Assembly: GCA_021828185.1 (NCBI GenBank)
Contig: JAKASI010000022.1
Coordinates: 1 to 14,451, forward strand
Direction: 5' to 3'
Length of the DNA: 14,451 nucleotides
DNA from: an archaeon
GTDB taxonomy: Archaea > Thermoproteota > Nitrososphaeria > Nitrososphaerales > UBA183
Part shown: positions 13,253 through 14,451 of the stretch, one piece after another
Numbering within the stretch: the stretch's first letter is position 1
Layout: every line of letters begins with the position of its first letter
The notes under the pieces: generated by a model
Database searches by the model: none
Told to the model about the DNA's origin: nothing
The model's input: the letters and a program-made list of their open reading frames with translations, nothing else
Made by a program: the position numbers and the translations under genes

Positions 13253-13476
13253 GTGGCTTGTGCCATGCTCACCGAAGAATGCGGCGTCGACTGTTCAATG
13301 CTTTGATTGTGACGTCGAAGAGAGAAGATCAATGATTTCGCCCCAGGGACGTCCTCTAAATCAACCAAAAGAGCCCGAGACGCACAGCCCATTCTGAGCT
13401 GGTTCCAGGACAGGTCGGAAGGGAGCTACATCGCAAAGGACCGGACTCTGGCCCTTTCACACCGCGAGGCGGAAGC
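13253..13476. other. 224-bp convergent gap, no confident gene
   Basis: This lies between the permease and the convergent ACT-V4R gene. Only very short ORFs with start codons occur (13 and 21 codons). A plus-strand frame from about 13313 reads SWFQDRSEGSYIAKDRTLAL and looks protein-like, but it has no ATG, GTG or TTG after its last upstream stop and could be a gene remnant. No hairpin with a T-tract, tRNA or repeat was seen. Confidence 0.35.
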
Positions 13477-14268
13477 TCACAGCAACGGACGTTGGTCTTT
13501 CGCGGCAGTCTCGAACTCGCACACTTCGTCTCCCCTTGTTCTGCACTTCGTTTCGACAGAGGTCATCTCCCTCCCGAATATGCCCTCAGCTAGCCCGACC
13601 GCGATTCCCCGGATCAGCGAACATCCCTGCCTCCTTTTGATATTGGTCGAGCATTCGAAGCAGTCTTTTACCACCGAGTCAATGACTTTGCCATCCGACT
13701 GGAGCGTATTCGTGATGTCGCCCCACCCGAGGGCGGTGGAAACCGCTGCAATGTCGGCGACCCGAGTCCCGGGACGAGGTCCCAATATTCGCTTGTAGAG
13801 CACCCCGCGAGACCTACCATAATTGCGACCCTCGGTAAAGAGTATCGCCTCACCGCCGCTCCCGAAACTCTGAACGATGGCTTCAAGGGCCGAATCGAGG
13901 GCAGATATCGGGAACAGGATGTATGCGTCGCCTCCGGGCGACTGTATCCCACGGTGGAACTTGTCCACAAGGAGCCCCCGGTCGCTCTCATGTGTCTGGC
14001 AGTCGTGCACGCCTGGAGAGGCCGCTACGACCCTCTGGAGTGAGTTCGCATCATCGGAATCCGAGAGCACTTTGCCAAAGCCGCTGAAGATTGCACGATT
14101 TCTTTCGGTGGCGTAGCTCGATGTGCTGAAGAAGTTCACCCTGGTTTTGAGGATATTCAGCATCGAGGCGAGCGTTCCCGGATCGTCGGCCACCTCTGCG
14201 ACGATGTGGACGAACTTCCCTTCAGTGGAGAAATAGAACGGGAGCTCGACCTTCTTCCGTGGCGTCAT
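13477..14268 (-). CDS. ACT domain plus V4R domain protein, probable small-molecule sensor
   Basis: The protein has 263 aa from ATG 14268. Residues 17-95 form an ACT-like regulatory domain (FVHIVAEVADDPGTLASMLNILKT followed by beta strands). Residues about 140-253 form a V4R (4-vinyl reductase-like) domain with KDCFECS (201-207), GCSLIRGIAVGLAEGIFG (215-232) and the closing VETKCRTRGDEVCEFE (238-253). The cysteines C203, C206, C216, C242 and C250 could bind metal or a ligand. V4R domains bind small hydrocarbons or tetrapyrrole precursors in other systems; ACT domains sense amino acids. There is no DNA-binding or enzymatic domain, so it may signal through a partner. TTG 14274 is an alternative start but lies at or before the predicted transcript start. 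Confidence 0.82.
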   Translation of the reverse strand: MTPRKKVELPFYFSTEGKFVHIVAEVADDPGTLASMLNILKTRVNFFSTSSYATERNRAIFSGFGKVLSDSDDANSLQRVVAASPGVHDCQTHESDRGLLVDKFHRGIQSPGGDAYILFPISALDSALEAIVQSFGSGGEAILFTEGRNYGRSRGVLYKRILGPRPGTRVADIAAVSTALGWGDITNTLQSDGKVIDSVVKDCFECSTNIKRRQGCSLIRGIAVGLAEGIFGREMTSVETKCRTRGDEVCEFETAAKDQRPLL

Positions 14269-14290
14269 GTCCAACCTTTTGGCCCGCGAA

Positions 14291-14300
14291 TACCTTAGAA
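14291..14300 (-). promoter_or_regulatory. TATA-like box for the ACT-V4R gene
   Basis: The minus strand reads TTCTAAGGTA, centred about 27 bp before ATG 14268. This fits a leaderless transcript and favours that ATG over TTG 14274. Confidence 0.4.
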
Positions 14301-14321
14301 CATCTTAACCTTTTGGGAAAA

Positions 14322-14372
14322 TGGGCCGGAAGGGGTTCGAACCCCTCGCCCGAGAGCAGGTCATCCGTATAG
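14322..14372 (-). tRNA. 3' half of a tRNA (T arm, 3' acceptor strand); 5' half not found
   Basis: On the minus strand, AGGGG-TTCGAAC-CCCTT (14346-14330) is a good T arm, followed by CCGGCCC (14329-14323) and discriminator A (14322), with T-rich sequence after it. Upstream, GGTC...GACC (14374-14358) and a possible short variable arm lie where an anticodon arm might be. The matching 5' acceptor strand GGGCCGG and a D arm are not found anywhere in 14352-14451. A TATA box lies where a D arm would be expected. It could be a split tRNA half, a tRNA whose long intron runs off the window, or a tRNA end left by an integrated element. The left boundary is approximate. Confidence 0.45.
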
Positions 14373-14390
14373 ACCGTGAAAATGGTTCAG

Positions 14391-14400
14391 AAAATATATT
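14391..14400 (-). promoter_or_regulatory. TATA box upstream of the half-tRNA
   Basis: The minus strand reads AATATATTTT, centred at about 14396, predicting a transcript start near 14370, just at the GGTC...GACC hairpin before the tRNA-like part. If used, it would yield an RNA of about 50 nt ending in a tRNA 3' half. Confidence 0.45.
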
Positions 14401-14451
14401 GGGAGATTGGCGGGAAATATCCGCAACGAAATCCTTGGCAACCCTGACAGT

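Noticed and set aside
12952..13392. 146-codon minus-strand ORF over the permease end and the gap
   Set aside because: Mostly antisense to the permease, with no family resemblance; its N-terminal part alone is too short to support.
13313..13476. Protein-like plus-strand frame before the ACT-V4R gene
   Set aside because: It reads plausibly for about 35 residues but lacks any start codon after the preceding stop and then runs antisense into a real gene; noted as a possible remnant only.
14322..14362. A plus-strand tRNA using the same palindromic GGTTCGAACC
   Set aside because: On the plus strand the T stem has an A-C mismatch and no acceptor partner follows; the minus-strand reading pairs better and gives a proper 3' end.
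1..14451. CRISPR arrays, insertion sequences, toxin-antitoxin or defence genes
   Set aside because: No spaced direct repeats, transposase motifs, terminal inverted repeats or defence-type domains were seen in the window.

Overview
The window looks like a piece of an archaeal chromosome. I would place it in or near the Nitrososphaerota (Thaumarchaeota), but that placement is inferred from gene style, not proven. The archaeal evidence is a tRNA-Gly with a 15-nt intron in the anticodon loop and no encoded CCA; preQ0/archaeosine genes with an MptA/FolE2-type cyclohydrolase; a PhoU fused to an AbrB-type DNA-binding domain; a V4R-domain protein; TATA-like boxes about 25 bp ahead of apparently leaderless starts; and heavy use of TTG and GTG starts. 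Base composition is GC-rich with AT-rich islands at promoters.

Layout. 1-256: a hairpin, tRNA-Gly(CCC) on the minus strand, and a promoter that may serve both directions. 257-2525 (+): a tight queD-queC-mptA group for 7-deazaguanine (preQ0) synthesis, with queE not in the window. 2572-4220 (+): a DUF72 protein overlapping a divergent NAD-kinase-like protein by 4 bp. 4229-8910 (-): a complete phosphate uptake operon pstS-pstC-pstA-pstB-phoU, with a hairpin and T-rich tract between pstS and pstC. 8911-9148: a divergent control region in which two near-identical 20-21 bp elements face outward, one per promoter. 9149-10210 (+): an AbrB-PhoU fusion, the likely phosphate regulator. 10211-11503: a low-density stretch with a small three-helix membrane protein, an 80-aa zinc-ribbon protein, a 50-aa single-helix membrane peptide behind a strong TATA box, and one doubtful minus-strand ORF. 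11592-13252 (+): an ABC-2 type ATPase/permease pair. 13477-14268 (-): an ACT-V4R protein. 14322-14372 (-): what looks like only the 3' half of a tRNA, with its own TATA box.

How they work together. MptA turns GTP into a dihydroneopterin-type product, QueD makes 6-carboxy-tetrahydropterin, QueE (absent here) makes 7-carboxy-7-deazaguanine, and QueC makes preQ0, the base later placed in tRNA as archaeosine. PstS captures phosphate, PstCA form the channel, PstB powers it, and PhoU tunes it. The AbrB-PhoU protein next door is placed to link transporter state to transcription through the paired elements.

There is no CRISPR array, insertion sequence or obvious defence island. The items most worth following up are the half-tRNA at the right edge, the queC gene without a normal start codon, the extra N-terminal domain on QueD, and the paired promoter elements of the phosphate locus.
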